This document shows, in pieces, positions 8,960 to 16,695 of a stretch of DNA of 64,000 nt (positions within the stretch are counted from its first letter, which is position 1; each line of letters opens with the position of its first letter). Under the pieces are notes generated by a model. It made no database searches. It saw only the letters and a program-made list of their open reading frames with translations, and was not told the origin of the DNA. The stretch covers positions 682,001-746,000 of the forward strand of contig SOPS01000004.1 in the NCBI GenBank assembly GCA_005239175.1, given 5' to 3'. The stretch is from a halophilic archaeon SHRA6. Lineage in GTDB: Archaea > Halobacteriota > Halobacteria > Halobacteriales > Haloferacaceae. The translations under genes and the position numbers were made by a program.

Positions 8960-9742
8960 TCACTCCGGGTAGAGCTCTCGCTCACGATCGATCGACTCGA
9001 TCGCGCCGATGTCTTCTGGATCCAGTCTGAGCTGGGCGGCTTCGAGGTTTGCGCGAAGGTGTGGCTCACTCGAGGCTTTTGGAATCACGAGGACGTTGTC
9101 TTTCCCAGCGAGCCAGGCGATCGAGACTGCCGCCTCACTCGTCTCGTGTTTCTCGGCGATCGCAGTCAGTTCAGGAATGTCGAACACCGCACCCCCGGCC
9201 AGCGGCGAGTACGCGACGACATAGTAGTCGTGGGTCGCGGCGTGCTCGATCAGTTCCGGCGTGTAAAACAACGGATGGAGCTCGATCTGGTGCGCAAAGA
9301 TATCTCCCGAGAGGATGTCTCTCGCCGTGTTGAGTTCTGCGAGTGTGAAGTTGCTCACCCCGATATGGTCGATCGTTCCGGCCTCCTGAAGCGCTTCGAA
9401 GGCTGGGAGCGTCTGCTCGGGATCATATGTCTCGATCGGCCGGTGGACGTACAGGAGATCGATCGTCTCGACGCCCAACCGTTCTGCGCTCTCGGCGGCC
9501 GTCCGCCGTACCGCTGCTGGCTCGAGACTGTCGGCCCAGACTTTCGTTGCGACGAACAGCGAATCGCGATCGACGCTAGCTCGCTCGATTCCGTTTCCGA
9601 CAACGTTCTCGTTGTCGTATATCTGTGCGGTGTCGAGATGTCGGTAGCCGAGTTCGATCGCGGTTCGGACTGTCTCGATGCCGGCGGAGCCGTCGAGTCC
9701 CATCGTTCCGAGCCCGATCGTGGGTACCTCGGTGGATGTCAT
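8960..9742 (-). CDS. Aldo/keto reductase
   Basis: 260 residues, typical for the short AKR5-like (2,5-diketogluconate reductase) type. It is an NADPH-dependent cytosolic carbonyl reductase of unknown substrate. The catalytic tetrad is complete: D37, Y42, K67 and H100 (LDTAQIYDNE, ATKVW, LYVHRP). The phosphate-binding end (VIPKASSEPHLRAN) is present near residue 225. It is convergent with the small membrane-protein pair (30-base gap). It is followed upstream by a HAD hydrolase on the same strand, 75 bases away. Confidence 0.92.
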   Translation of the reverse strand: MTSTEVPTIGLGTMGLDGSAGIETVRTAIELGYRHLDTAQIYDNENVVGNGIERASVDRDSLFVATKVWADSLEPAAVRRTAAESAERLGVETIDLLYVHRPIETYDPEQTLPAFEALQEAGTIDHIGVSNFTLAELNTARDILSGDIFAHQIELHPLFYTPELIEHAATHDYYVVAYSPLAGGAVFDIPELTAIAEKHETSEAAVSIAWLAGKDNVLVIPKASSEPHLRANLEAAQLRLDPEDIGAIESIDRERELYPE

Positions 9743-9817
9743 AGTCCGATCGACGGCGACCGCGGACGTGGGCCTTTCGGTACGATCGGTACACTGCAGA
9801 GCGTGTCAATTCGGCAC

Positions 9818-10489
9818 TCAAGAGTGCACGGTCCGACGCCGACACAGATCGACGACATCGTGGAGATCATCGACGATGTACGTCGGTTTTGGATCTGGCT
9901 CGTGGTCGAACCGATGCGGCCGGCGGATGAACGCAGAGTCAATGCCGGCGTTTTCAGCCGCGCGGATATCTGAGTCATTGTCGCCGACGAATAGCGCACG
10001 ATCGGCCTCAAGCGCGGACAGCGCCTGCTCGATGTAGTGTGGCGCGGGCTTTTTCCGCGCGAGGCTCTCGATTTCGGGCTCACGCCCGTAGGCAACGGCG
10101 AACGACCGGTAGAACGGATACCGTTCGATCAGATAGTCGACTGTCGCCTGCTGATTCGAACTGACGATTCCCATCGGAATACCCAGTCGATCGAGCGCGT
10201 GAACGTCTTCGTACGGCGTCTTTCTGCCGGCGTCGATTTCGGCGTGTTGGATACGTGCCGCGGTTTGATCGCGGGTTCGCCACAGCGTGTCGGGATCGAG
10301 CCCATATGTTGCCGAGAGCGAGTGAACCATCTCGGGGGTTACACCGATCGTGATCGATTCGACGTGTTCGGGGTCGGGATCGTCAACACCGAGTGACGCA
10401 AACGTCGTCCACGCGGCCTCCTGGAGGGCGTCGTAGGCGGTCCGAGAGACGAGGACGCCGTCGTTATCGAAGAGTACCGCGTCGTACAT
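9818..10489 (-). CDS. HAD-superfamily hydrolase, phosphoglycolate phosphatase-like
   Basis: 223 residues from the ATG at 10489. Motif I is LFDNDGVLV (nucleophile D8, acid/base D10), with an alpha-helical cap domain at about 20-90. Motif II is IVSSNQQ (Ser), motif III the Lys of RKKPAP, and motif IV FVGDNDSD, so all four HAD motifs are present. Motif I DNDGVL and the cap type place it with beta-phosphoglucomutase/phosphoglycolate phosphatase-like enzymes; the substrate cannot be told. The gene is divergent from the flavin oxidoreductase; their starts are 130 bases apart. Confidence 0.85.
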   Translation of the reverse strand: MYDAVLFDNDGVLVSRTAYDALQEAAWTTFASLGVDDPDPEHVESITIGVTPEMVHSLSATYGLDPDTLWRTRDQTAARIQHAEIDAGRKTPYEDVHALDRLGIPMGIVSSNQQATVDYLIERYPFYRSFAVAYGREPEIESLARKKPAPHYIEQALSALEADRALFVGDNDSDIRAAENAGIDSAFIRRPHRFDHEPDPKPTYIVDDLHDVVDLCRRRTVHS

Positions 10490-10618
10490 GACATGGAGGT
10501 CAGTCCGTGGCCTCAAAAGCGTTTATTAGTAATGGGCAGTGGATCGGGTCTCTGCTCGGGGCGACAGGCTGCTGCTCGCGAGGGGGTTTTCCCGGTTCCC
10601 ACCGTACTGTTGCTCAAG

Positions 10619-11686
10619 ATGAGCGACACGGATGCGATCGGATCGATCGGCATCGTCGGGGCAGGACTCGCAGGCGCTGGCGTTGCCCGATCACTCGCAG
10701 CAACGGACGCTGACGTAACGATTCTGGAAAAGAGCCGCGGCGTTGGGGGACGCGCGGCCACCCGACGAAAACACGGCTGTCGGTACGATCACGGTGCGAA
10801 CTATGTTAACCCCAGCGAAGCGGACGCCCGTCAAACGGCGGCGCTACTGTCAGAACTTGGGACCGACGGGCTCGTCAATATCGATGAGCCGATCTGGACG
10901 TTCGATCGCACGGGGACCGTCTCGGAGGGCGATCGACCAGACGCCGACAAGTGGAACTGGACGGAAGGAATGACACAGTTCGCAAAGCGGGCGCTCGCCG
11001 AAACTGCGGCAACCGTCGAACACGGCGTCAGGGCTGCGTCGATCGAACACCGCGAGGGGGCGTGGACAATCACCGACACTGAAGGGGAACCGCACGGCCC
11101 GTTCGAGACGGTTGTGCTCACGCCGCCGGCCCCCCAGACTGCAGCGTTGCTCGAAGAAACGACCGTTGACGGGGAACACACAGCCCGACTGGCGTCTGCT
11201 GCAGAAGCGGTGCAAGCAGTTCCGTACCGGACAATTCGAACGATCGTCTTGCACTACCCCTTCGAGCTCGATCGTCCGTACTACGGGCTCGTCAACGTCG
11301 ACCAGGAACACCCAGTCGGCTGGGTCTCTCGCGAGGAGTGCAAGGAGGGACACGTTCCCGACGGCGAGTGCCTCCTTATTGCACAGATGTCACCTGCGTG
11401 GTCGACGGAGCGCTACGATGAGCCGATCGACATCGCCGCCCCAGACGCCGCCGAGCACGTCGCCGAGTTGATCGGCGACGATCGACTCACGGATCCCGAC
11501 TGGGTTGACGACCAGGGCTGGCGATACGCGCTGCCCGACGCTGCGGTTGATGCTGACCCGATCGAGTCACTCGAAGCGATCGATCTATACGTCGCTGGGG
11601 ATTGGGTCGTTGGCGAAGGACGCGCCCACGCAGCGTTCTGGAACGGCGTCGACCTCGGAGAGCAGCTGTCGTCGGCGATCCAGTAG
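10619..11686 (+). CDS. FAD-dependent amine-oxidase-like (renalase-type) oxidoreductase
   Basis: 355 residues from the ATG at 10619. The N-terminal dinucleotide fold IGIVGAGLAGAGVARSL is followed by the E...SRGVGGRAATRR stretch that contacts FAD. The conserved YDHGANYV block is typical of renalase and related bacterial/archaeal NAD(P)/FAD oxidoreductases. The C-terminus holds the second FAD motif, LYVAGDWVVGEGRAHAAFWNG. The likely role is oxidation of a small amine or dihydronicotinamide isomer; the substrate is unknown. The open frame continues upstream to 10493 but that part looks non-coding. Confidence 0.85.
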   Translation: MSDTDAIGSIGIVGAGLAGAGVARSLAATDADVTILEKSRGVGGRAATRRKHGCRYDHGANYVNPSEADARQTAALLSELGTDGLVNIDEPIWTFDRTGTVSEGDRPDADKWNWTEGMTQFAKRALAETAATVEHGVRAASIEHREGAWTITDTEGEPHGPFETVVLTPPAPQTAALLEETTVDGEHTARLASAAEAVQAVPYRTIRTIVLHYPFELDRPYYGLVNVDQEHPVGWVSREECKEGHVPDGECLLIAQMSPAWSTERYDEPIDIAAPDAAEHVAELIGDDRLTDPDWVDDQGWRYALPDAAVDADPIESLEAIDLYVAGDWVVGEGRAHAAFWNGVDLGEQLSSAIQ

Positions 11687-11763
11687 GAATCGGTGAGACG
11701 TTGCAAGTGGGCAGTCCTCGCCGAATTTTGCCAATATCTGAAGCATATTCAACATGCCACGGG

Positions 11764-11770
11764 CTTATAT
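11764..11770 (+). promoter_or_regulatory. TATA-like element before the PHP-domain gene
   Basis: CTTATAT is centred 20 bases before the ATG at 11787 and 26 before an in-frame GTG at 11793. Strict leaderless spacing would favour the GTG, so the exact start of the PHP gene is open by two codons. Confidence 0.45.
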
Positions 11771-11786
11771 CCCTGGCGGGAGTAGA

Positions 11787-12602
11787 ATGGGTGTGCAGAA
11801 AACTACCGTTCGGATCGATCCGCACGTTCACTCAGACGGCTCGTATGATGGCCACGAGCCGATCGAGTTGATCCTCGAACACGCGGCGGACATTGGTCTC
11901 GATGCGGTGGTGATCACCGACCATGACGTGCTCGCAGAGTCACGACGGGCGGCCGAACTGGCCAAATCGTACGGCCTCATCGGCATCCCCGGCGTCGAGG
12001 TGTCGACACGTCGTGGCCATCTGTTGGCGATCGGCGTCTCCGAGATGCCGCCACACCGGGCTCCGTTCGGAGAGACCGTCGAGTGGATCCGCGACCGTGG
12101 CGGCGTTGCAGTCGTTCCCCACCCGTCACAGCGAACCAGACACGGGGTTCGACGGAAGTACATCGACGACTGTGACGGGATCGAGACGTTCAACGCGTGG
12201 CTCTTCACCGGCTACAAGAACCGCCGTGCCCGCCGGTTTGCAAAAAAACACGGCTACCCGGAAATCGCCGCCAGCGACGCGCACAAACTCGAATATGTCG
12301 GCCGCGCGTTCACCGAAATCGAGATTCGGGGCGTCTCGCGAGAGGCGCTCACTGCCGAGGATATCGTTGCGGCGATCCGCGACGGCTCTACCACCGTCCG
12401 GGGACGTCGAGCACCGGTTTCGATGGCAACGAAACACTACGGGATCGCTGCGGCGAGAAAGAGCGGCTACTACACGAAGATTGGCGCGCTGAAGGCAGGG
12501 TCGGCAGCGAAAGTTGCGGCATTCAAAAGCGCATATCTCGCCCGATCAGGTGCCTCACTCAGTGCTCGCGGAGTCTCCGAACTGGTGTCGTTGCTACGCT
12601 GA
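11787..12602 (+). CDS. PHP-domain phosphoesterase
   Basis: 271 residues. The PHP metal-site motifs are clear: DPHVHSDGSYD at 11-21, VITDHD near 43, GVEVST near 73, VVPHPSQ near 110 and ASDAHK near 165. These ligands bind a trinuclear metal centre that hydrolyses phosphoesters, as in histidinol-phosphatase and the RNase AM/YciV type. After residue ~200 there is a basic, Ala-rich tail (RKSGYYTKIGALKAGSAAKVAAFKSAYLARSG), unusual in this acidic proteome and possibly nucleic-acid or membrane-facing. The start may be 11787 or the GTG at 11793. The substrate is unknown. Confidence 0.85.
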   Translation: MGVQKTTVRIDPHVHSDGSYDGHEPIELILEHAADIGLDAVVITDHDVLAESRRAAELAKSYGLIGIPGVEVSTRRGHLLAIGVSEMPPHRAPFGETVEWIRDRGGVAVVPHPSQRTRHGVRRKYIDDCDGIETFNAWLFTGYKNRRARRFAKKHGYPEIAASDAHKLEYVGRAFTEIEIRGVSREALTAEDIVAAIRDGSTTVRGRRAPVSMATKHYGIAAARKSGYYTKIGALKAGSAAKVAAFKSAYLARSGASLSARGVSELVSLLR

Positions 12603-12719
12603 CTCGGATGTAGCTGTCAGTGTGTTCCGATCTGTTTTCCGCAATGTAACCGGCTGTGATCAATTTGGAACGCGGATACTGTGATTCAAGATTCTATGCG
12701 ATCGGACTCGGATATGATC

Positions 12720-12815
12720 ATGGATCATATTGCCAACACCCCCATGGATCATATTGCCAACACCCCCATGGATCATATTGCCAACACCCCCATGGATCAT
12801 ACTGCCAACACCCGT
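12720..12815. repeat. 24-base tandem repeat, four copies
   Basis: Units begin at 12720, 12744, 12768 and 12792. The first three are identical and start ATGGATCATATTGCC followed by AACACCCCC; the fourth has one T-to-C change and a different end. There are no spacers, so it is not CRISPR. Because 24 is divisible by three, one frame stays open across all copies and would encode repeats of MDHIANTP. Confidence 0.95.
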
Positions 12816-12937
12816 CATATTAATGATTTTTTTATGATATAACCGCAGGAATATCGATCGTCGGAATCAACGTGCATTTTCAAACGGCCGTGTCACACCG
12901 CCACAGTGGCCGTGCGGGCGGTATCGCCACCACAAGA

Positions 12938-12946
12938 GTTATATTT
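12938..12946 (+). promoter_or_regulatory. TATA box for the 85-residue gene at 12968
   Basis: GTTATATTT is centred 26 bases before the ATG at 12968, which is textbook spacing for a leaderless haloarchaeal mRNA. Confidence 0.6.
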
Positions 12947-12967
12947 CTAATGCGTAATTGACCCTGC

Positions 12968-13225
12968 ATGTCCCTGTACACCGCTGGGGATCGGGTCAGA
13001 ATCGAGATCCCCGATCCGAGCGATCCCGATTTCACCAGGCTCCACGGTGCCTCGGGTACGCTCTACCATATCTGCGAAGAGCCCGACGACGAGATCGACG
13101 ACAGCCTCCACCGGGTGATGCTCGACACCGGCGCAGTTGTCGACGTGTTTGAAGAGGACCTCCGCCCGTGGTCACCCGTCGACGAGACCACCTGGTACGT
13201 CGATCGATTCCTCCTGCAAAACTAA
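12968..13225 (+). CDS. Small SH3/KOW-like haloarchaeal protein
   Basis: 85 residues with no recognised enzyme motif. The start GDRVRIEIPDPSDPDFTRLHGASGTL, followed by a strand pair (HRVMLDTGAVVDVFEEDLRPW), looks like an SH3-like beta barrel of the kind found in ribosomal L21e/KOW and nitrile-hydratase-beta proteins. The ATG at 12968 has a TATA box 26 bases upstream, so the start is well supported. It is convergent with the amidohydrolase gene. Homologues are annotated only as haloarchaeal hypotheticals as far as I recall; no function is proposed. Confidence 0.75.
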   Translation: MSLYTAGDRVRIEIPDPSDPDFTRLHGASGTLYHICEEPDDEIDDSLHRVMLDTGAVVDVFEEDLRPWSPVDETTWYVDRFLLQN

Positions 13226-13336
13226 GCGCTGCGCCACCGACACATCCCTCCCGTCGGAAGTTACTCTTCAGGCCGGCAATCCTCGCGTTCTGGCTCGCGA
13301 TCGTTCAGTGCCCCATGGCCGATCGGCTGCGCGGAG

Positions 13337-14488
13337 CTATACGACTCGATCGCCGGCTTTGTACACCTGCGCCGGGTCTTGCCACGCGGTCGCATCCTCG
13401 TTTGGATCCGCCGAGAGTACAACCAGATCCGCAACATAGCCCTCGGCGATCTTCCCGAGGGTCTCTTCTCCGAGCAGCGCTGCAGCGTTGACGGTCGCAG
13501 CCTCAAGTGCATCGCTCGGGGACAGCCCTTGTTCGACCATGTACGCCATCTCGGTCGGGATATCACCAAAGAAATTGAACGGCGTGCCGGCGTCGGTTCC
13601 CATTGCGATCGTGACCCCGGCGTCGATCGCGTGCTCGAACGCCGATCCCATCCGCTCGCCAGCATCTTCTGCCTTCTCGACAGCTGAGGCGGGGATCCCC
13701 GCTTCGATCCCGTTGTTGACGATGCCGTGAAGCGCGCTCACTGTTGGCACCCAAAACGTCCCACGGTCGGCCATCAACTCGGCCGCCTCGCGATCCATGA
13801 ACGTCCCGTGCTCAACGCTCGAGATCCCCGCCTTGACGGCGTTTTTGATCCCTTCAGCGCCGTGGGCGTGCGCTGCGGTCGGAACGCCAATCGGCTCAGC
13901 TGCAGCAGTCAGCGCCTCGATTTCTTCGCGAGTGAGTTCGGGTGCGCCCGTGACCGCACCCTCGGTCAGGACCCCACCGGTAGCCATGCACTTGAGCACG
14001 TCCGCGCCGGCTTTGAGCTGTTCGCGGGCGGCAGTCCGGACAGCTGTCGGTCCGTCTGCCTCCCGACCGAACCAGTGGCCGTGTCCCCCAGTCATCACAA
14101 TATTTCGTCCGCAGGCGTGGACCCGCGGACCGGGCAGAATTCCCGAATTAACCGCATCCCGTGCCGCGAGCGCGACACCGTCGGGCGCTCCGAGATCTCG
14201 GACTGTCGTCACGCCGGCGTCGATCGCGGCACCGAGATTCGCTGCCGCTCGGTAGCTCGCTTCGGCAGCGGTGTCGTCTTTAACGGTCGCCACGTCTGGT
14301 CGGCCATCCATCATCAGGTGAACGTGTGCGTCGATAAGCCCGGGGGCGAGGACTGATCCCGAAATATCCGTCTCAGTGTCGCCGTCGAGATCCAGTCCTA
14401 TCTCAACGATCTGGTCTCCCTCAATTGCGACATCCGCTCGTCTGGTTCCGTCTACGTCCGCGACGTGTCCGCCACGCAGTACGTGCAT
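13337..14488 (-). CDS. Amidohydrolase, imidazolonepropionase/prolidase-like
   Basis: 383 residues from the ATG at 14488 (MHVLRGGHVADVDG). It is a metal-dependent TIM-barrel hydrolase with flanking beta sandwich. Seen: APGLIDAHVHL with the HxH metal site near residue 60, KCMATGGV with the bridging Lys near 175, HAHG near 205, SVEHGT near 228, and the catalytic Asp in MGTDAGTPFNF near 300. The C-terminal segment (IAEGYVADLVVLSADPNEDATAW) is typical of Sgx9260/prolidase-type amidohydrolases. The substrate may be an N-acyl or dipeptide compound, which is not certain. It is divergent from the SDR gene. Confidence 0.88.
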   Translation of the reverse strand: MHVLRGGHVADVDGTRRADVAIEGDQIVEIGLDLDGDTETDISGSVLAPGLIDAHVHLMMDGRPDVATVKDDTAAEASYRAAANLGAAIDAGVTTVRDLGAPDGVALAARDAVNSGILPGPRVHACGRNIVMTGGHGHWFGREADGPTAVRTAAREQLKAGADVLKCMATGGVLTEGAVTGAPELTREEIEALTAAAEPIGVPTAAHAHGAEGIKNAVKAGISSVEHGTFMDREAAELMADRGTFWVPTVSALHGIVNNGIEAGIPASAVEKAEDAGERMGSAFEHAIDAGVTIAMGTDAGTPFNFFGDIPTEMAYMVEQGLSPSDALEAATVNAAALLGEETLGKIAEGYVADLVVLSADPNEDATAWQDPAQVYKAGDRVV

Positions 14489-14618
14489 GCGTAGTTGATA
14501 CCGGCCGATCGGCAAATAGCTGCGGATGCCGGTGGTTTGTATGGATTTTCCCGAGCCGATCGCGCCCATAAAAACGAAAGGAGTAACGCTGAGGTGGCTG
14601 GCGATCGAGCAACGCAGT

Positions 14619-15353
14619 ATGACAGCTCTAGCAGATCAGTCGGTGTTGCTCACGGGTGCAAGTTCGGGTATTGGGGAGGCGACAGCGCACGCGCTAGCAG
14701 CCGACGGCGCAGATCTCTCGCTGCTTGCACGCCGCAAAAAGCGGCTCACGACGCTGGCAGACGAACTCGAGGCGACACACGATATCGACACACTCGTGAT
14801 CCCGACAGATATGCGCGAGGAGGCAGCCGTGACCGAGGCGGTCGATCGAACCGCCGAGACCTTCGGTGGGATCGACGTCGTCGTCTCGAACGCCGGACTC
14901 GGCCGCGGCTCGTCGGTCGAAGACCTGTCGACGGAGGAGTATCAGGCGATGATGGACACGAACGTCGACGGGAGCTTCTTTTTGACTCGTGCGGCGATCC
15001 CGCATCTCAGACGCAGCGATGGCAATCTCATCTTTGTCGGCAGCTTCGCCGGCAAGTATCCCCGGCCGTTCAATCCCGTCTACGCGGCCTCGAAGTGGTG
15101 GGTTCGCGGCTTCGCGATGAGTGTCGCCGGTCAGGTCGGCGAGGACGGGATTGGGGTGTCAGTTATCAATCCCACGGAGGTTCGCACGGAGTTTGGCTCC
15201 GAAGATGGGACTGCGTTCGAGGATCGATTCGAGCCCGGTGAAGTGACTGAACCCGAGGAAGTCGCCGAGGCGATCGCCTTTGCGGCCGCTCAGGACAATT
15301 CAACAGTCAACGAGCTCGATCTGTACCGGCGAGATAAATTCAGCGGCTGGTAG
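14619..15353 (+). CDS. Short-chain dehydrogenase/reductase (SDR)
   Basis: 244 residues from the ATG at 14619. It has the classical SDR fold: cofactor motif TGASSGIG at 12-19, NAG of VVSNAGLG near 90, a catalytic Ser in FVGSFAG, and YAASK with Tyr and Lys near 155. After the glycine motif comes LARRKKRL, whose Arg residues favour NADPH over NADH. The substrate is unknown. The start is set by the ATG in AGTATGACAGC; the frame upstream overlaps the divergent amidohydrolase promoter region. It is convergent with the proteasome gene, 4 bases from its stop. Confidence 0.9.
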   Translation: MTALADQSVLLTGASSGIGEATAHALAADGADLSLLARRKKRLTTLADELEATHDIDTLVIPTDMREEAAVTEAVDRTAETFGGIDVVVSNAGLGRGSSVEDLSTEEYQAMMDTNVDGSFFLTRAAIPHLRRSDGNLIFVGSFAGKYPRPFNPVYAASKWWVRGFAMSVAGQVGEDGIGVSVINPTEVRTEFGSEDGTAFEDRFEPGEVTEPEEVAEAIAFAAAQDNSTVNELDLYRRDKFSGW

Positions 15354-15357
15354 CGGA

Positions 15358-16161
15358 TTACTCTTCGTCCGATTCGTCGTCGTTGCCTTCGTCGTCTGCG
15401 TCGCCTTCGTCGCCTTCGTCGTCTGCATCAGCTTCGTCTTCGTCGCTGATTCCGATCGACTCAAACGCCGCCTCGATTTCATCGACGGTTAGGACGTGGT
15501 AGCCGTCATCGTCTGTGATCGTTGCAACGCTGATCTCCTCGGGTTGGAGCTCGTCGTTTGCGACTCTGAGCGATCGGACCGCCAGTTCGACGCCATCATC
15601 GACGGTCGTTTCTTCGGTCCACTCCTCTTCGAGGAACGACTGGACCTCCGAACTGCTACCGCCGATGACGGTCGCTTTCCACTCGTTCGGAGTTCCGGAT
15701 GGATCCGCACCGAAGAGCCGCGGGGTGCCGTTGTCGATACCGGCGACGAGCAGCGCAGCACCGTACGGTCTGGTCCCGCCGCGCTGGGTGTTTTCTTGAA
15801 TATGATCGGTGACGTATTTGGTCAGCGTTTCGACCCCGACCGGCTCGCCGTAGCGGAGCCGGTTCATCTGCGACATCCGACGGGCGAAGTCGATCAACTG
15901 GCGGGCGTCGGCGACATGCCCGGCGCTTGCAGTGCCAATATGATCGTCAAGCTTGTGGAGCTTCTCGATGCTTTCGGAGACCATGAGCGACGAGGCTGCC
16001 CGGCTCTGTGCGGCGAGAACGACGCCGTCGGCGGCACGGATACCAATTGATGGTGCGCCGCGGGAGACCGCCTCACGGGCGTATTCGACCTGGTAGATCC
16101 GGCCGTCGGGTGAAAACAGCGACGTACCGCGATCGTACGCCTGCTGGTCGTTGCCCCTCAT
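15358..16161 (-). CDS. psmA: Proteasome alpha subunit
   Basis: 267 residues from the ATG at 16161. The N-terminal YDRGTSLFSPDGRIYQVEYA is the alpha-subunit helix H0/gate motif, with no catalytic Thr. Alpha rings cap the 20S core and open for PAN ATPases through HbYX tails. The last ~35 residues form a nearly pure Asp/Glu tract (DEDEADADDEGDEGDADD...), longer than usual. Haloarchaea often have two alpha subunits (alpha1, alpha2); which one this is cannot be told. A PAC2-family chaperone-like gene lies elsewhere in the window (28228-28968). Confidence 0.95.
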   Translation of the reverse strand: MRGNDQQAYDRGTSLFSPDGRIYQVEYAREAVSRGAPSIGIRAADGVVLAAQSRAASSLMVSESIEKLHKLDDHIGTASAGHVADARQLIDFARRMSQMNRLRYGEPVGVETLTKYVTDHIQENTQRGGTRPYGAALLVAGIDNGTPRLFGADPSGTPNEWKATVIGGSSSEVQSFLEEEWTEETTVDDGVELAVRSLRVANDELQPEEISVATITDDDGYHVLTVDEIEAAFESIGISDEDEADADDEGDEGDADDEGNDDESDEE

Positions 16162-16312
16162 CGGGCACCTCCACACACGAGACCGACTGCGTACTGGTTC
16201 ATCGCTACAGGATATGATTCGCTCATTCAAAAACCCTTGTTAAGCGGTCGGATTGTCGATCTCCCGACTGCGCGCGAATTCTCGGTTACGCGCCAGTGGC
16301 CGCCCGCTGTAA

Positions 16313-16327
16313 GACTGGGATTCGAAC
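16313..16327 (-). repeat. Partial tRNA-Ser 3' end, copy 1
   Basis: GACTGGGATTCGAAC matches the T-arm and 3' acceptor part of the tRNA-Ser gene at 16557-16571. The rest of a tRNA is missing, so it is a fragment. Confidence 0.7.
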
Positions 16328-16427
16328 CGACCCAAGACGATCATCCTCACATTCGCTCGGATGCTGCGACTCGTAGGCTTCGAATCCATCCGTGAAACCG
16401 CGCGGCGCGTCAGTGCGCCGCGCTTTA

Positions 16428-16448
16428 CGGTGGGACTGGGATTCGAAC
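16428..16448 (-). repeat. Partial tRNA-Ser 3' end, copy 2
   Basis: 21 bases (CGGTGGGACTGGGATTCGAA plus one) are identical to 16551-16571 of the true tRNA-Ser. Beyond them the sequence cannot form a T-stem, so this is only the terminal segment. Such copies are what integration at a tRNA 3' end leaves behind. Confidence 0.8.
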
Positions 16449-16550
16449 TCACTCGCAGCATAGCTGCTCGCTGCTCGAAACCCGCCACAATTTACCGGCT
16501 CACGAACTGGCGAGCACAAACAGTGCTCGCCGTCGTGTTCGCCTCACAAT

Positions 16551-16633
16551 CGGTGGGACTGGGATTCGAACCCAGGAGGCCAAAGGCCACCTGCTTTCAA
16601 GGCAGGCGCAATAGTCCACTCTGCCATCCCACC
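16551..16633 (-). tRNA. tRNA-Ser (anticodon UGA)
   Basis: 83 bases read on the minus strand. The acceptor arms GGTGGGA and TCCCACC pair over seven bases, followed by discriminator G73 as in archaeal serine tRNAs. The anticodon stem CCTGC/GCAGG holds loop CTTGAAA, giving anticodon TGA. A long variable arm (GGCC...GGCC) marks a type II tRNA, and the T-arm is CTGGG-TTCGAAT-CCCAG. No intron is seen and CCA is not encoded. Two fragments of its 3' end lie downstream. Confidence 0.95.
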
Positions 16634-16695
16634 GCGCAAGAACACATACTCAATCGCGAGGTTAATGCGTATCGATCGACAGCGACGGCACTCCT

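Larger units (their letters stand above)
12603..12967. other. Gene-poor spacer with tandem repeat and AT-rich tract
   Basis: 365 bases between the PHP gene and a small SH3-like gene. It holds a four-copy 24-base repeat, a 48-codon open frame running through that repeat, and a T-rich tract (TTTTTTT at about 12827-12833) that could end transcription of the PHP gene. The TATA element of the next gene lies at its right end. Composition is more AT-rich than the neighbours. No longer coding frame looks real. Confidence 0.7.
16162..16550. other. Spacer with partial tRNA-Ser 3'-end copies
   Basis: 389 bases between psmA and the tRNA-Ser gene with no credible protein gene. It contains two partial copies of the tRNA 3' end (16313-16327 and 16428-16448), and inverted repeats such as GCGAGCAC...GTGCTCGC around 16511-16531 and CGCGCGGCG...CGCCGCG near 16400. 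The psmA promoter must lie at its left end (TATA-like ATCATATC near 16210). Confidence 0.7.

Noticed and set aside
12720-12815. Possible CRISPR array
   Set aside because: The repeats are directly adjacent with no unique spacers, only 24 bases long, and no cas genes are present.
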